From Callipepla californica brunnescens (taxonomy: Eukaryota > Chordata > Aves > Galliformes > Odontophoridae): DNA of 64,000 bases. A program made the translations under genes and the position numbers. Shown here piece after piece: positions 63,090-64,000 of the stretch; position 1 is the stretch's first letter, and the number at the start of each line of letters is the position of its first letter. The stretch covers positions 13,201,368-13,265,367 of the forward strand of contig JALIRH010000004.1 in assembly GCA_023055505.1 (NCBI GenBank). The letters are read 5' to 3'. The notes beneath the pieces were generated by a model that was not told the DNA's origin, did not search any database, and saw only the letters and a list, made by a program, of their open reading frames with translations.

Positions 63090-64000
63090 GTAAGTGAACA
63101 GTTGACTTTAATGCATTTTATAGTAAACTGCAAAAGGAACAAGTATTTTGTGAGACTGTATGGAGATAGGAACGCTATCATAGCAAAGCATCTAATACGT
63201 TATCATTTAGCATCCATTCTGAGCTATCTAGGTAGAATTCTCCATGCTGTCTATACTGTGGGCTGTAGAAGTGAGATTTTTTTATTTTTATTTTTTTTTA
63301 GTAAAGATCTCCATAATACAGTTATAAGCAGGAACTCTGCAGGTGAAATAGCCTGCTGACAGCATCTACTGGTGAGGCAACTGGCAAGATAGTTGATTTT
63401 GGTTTTTTTTTTTGTTTATTTGTTTGGTTTTGGTTGTTGTTGCATCATATTTCTTTCTTAAAGTTTTAAACAAATATTTGTTGAAGTCTTACAGCCATTT
63501 TGTTTAATTAGCTCAGATGTATTTTAGTGATGTACTTTGTCACCTCTGCTTTGAAATAAATGTTCTTCATGGAACCAATCTTAGATTGTTTCTGGAAGCT
63601 GTCATTTGTTCTCTTTGTCAATGAAGAAGTTCAACTATTGTAATACATCCTGAAGTTAAAATCCTGTGTTTCAATAGTACCTAGTCTTTATGTGCCTATA
63701 TAATTATATGCTTATATACCTACCCTTTATAGTAACTTCACAGTCTTAATAAGTTATTTGCCTGTTCTTTGAGTGAAACTGGATGCATTGCCTTCCAATC
63801 TTTGTCAGTTATTCTGCTTAGAAAATGTTACCAGTACCTCTTAATTTTTTTAAATGAAAAGTTTCAGAAATAATTCTTTAGAAGAACTCCCATGCTGGGA
63901 GTCAAATGAGGGTGTCAGATCACTTGGAAAAATATGAAATAAGTGAATTCCTTCTTATGAAAAGAAGGAATTGTTATGATTTTACTTGAATGTAGAGTGT
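63090..64000 (+). other. PDHX: PDHX intron 8, partial
   Basis: Starts with GTAAGT and runs off the window. AT-rich with T/G runs near 63400-63440. No further exon seen. Confidence 0.88.

Noticed and set aside
1..64000. CRISPR arrays, operons, integrons and tRNA/rRNA genes
   Set aside because: None seen. Repeats are eukaryotic interspersed and simple repeats, and no tRNA-like or rRNA-like sequence was recognised.

Overview
The window is vertebrate nuclear DNA, most likely from a bird. It is AT-rich and gene-sparse. Its genes are split by long introns with GT-AG borders, and there is one short CpG-rich island. The interspersed repeats include several 3' ends of CR1-type LINEs, recognisable by the 'gatgatctt..aggtc..ttccaacc..gattctatg' pattern typical of avian genomes. 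One short inverted-repeat element resembles the mariner-like elements of chicken. The exact species cannot be fixed from the sequence.

Two protein-coding genes are present, arranged head to head around the CpG island at about 37.14-37.62 kb. APIP (methylthioribulose-1-phosphate dehydratase, methionine salvage) runs leftward on the minus strand in seven coding exons from 37219 to 28689. The joined exons give 242 codons plus a stop, and all expected zinc and catalytic residues are present. PDHX (E3-binding protein, component X of the pyruvate dehydrogenase complex) runs rightward from 37361. Eight coding exons (338 codons) lie in the window, covering the targeting peptide, lipoyl domain, E3-binding domain, linkers and the start of the catalytic-like core. 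The rest of the gene lies beyond the right edge. All exon phases join without a break in both genes. The two start codons are separated by only 141 bp, so the genes must share a bidirectional promoter. The APIP-PDHX pairing is the same as on human chromosome 11p13, where EHF lies on the APIP side and CD44 on the PDHX side. No EHF or CD44 exon was found here.

Layout: 1-28.69 kb is intergenic (the presumed EHF-APIP interval) with CR1 fragments, a possible MIR relic, simple repeats and no supportable gene. 28.69-37.22 kb is APIP. 37.14-37.62 kb is the promoter and CpG island. 37.36-64.0 kb is the 5' part of PDHX, with introns holding simple repeats, CR1 pieces, a mariner-like MITE and one GC-rich block of possible LTR origin.

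I found no sign of an undescribed multi-gene system. The observations most worth checking are a strong decoy splice donor after PDHX exon 3 that would create an immediate stop codon, a YY1-type motif overlapping the PDHX start codon, and the MITE in PDHX intron 7.
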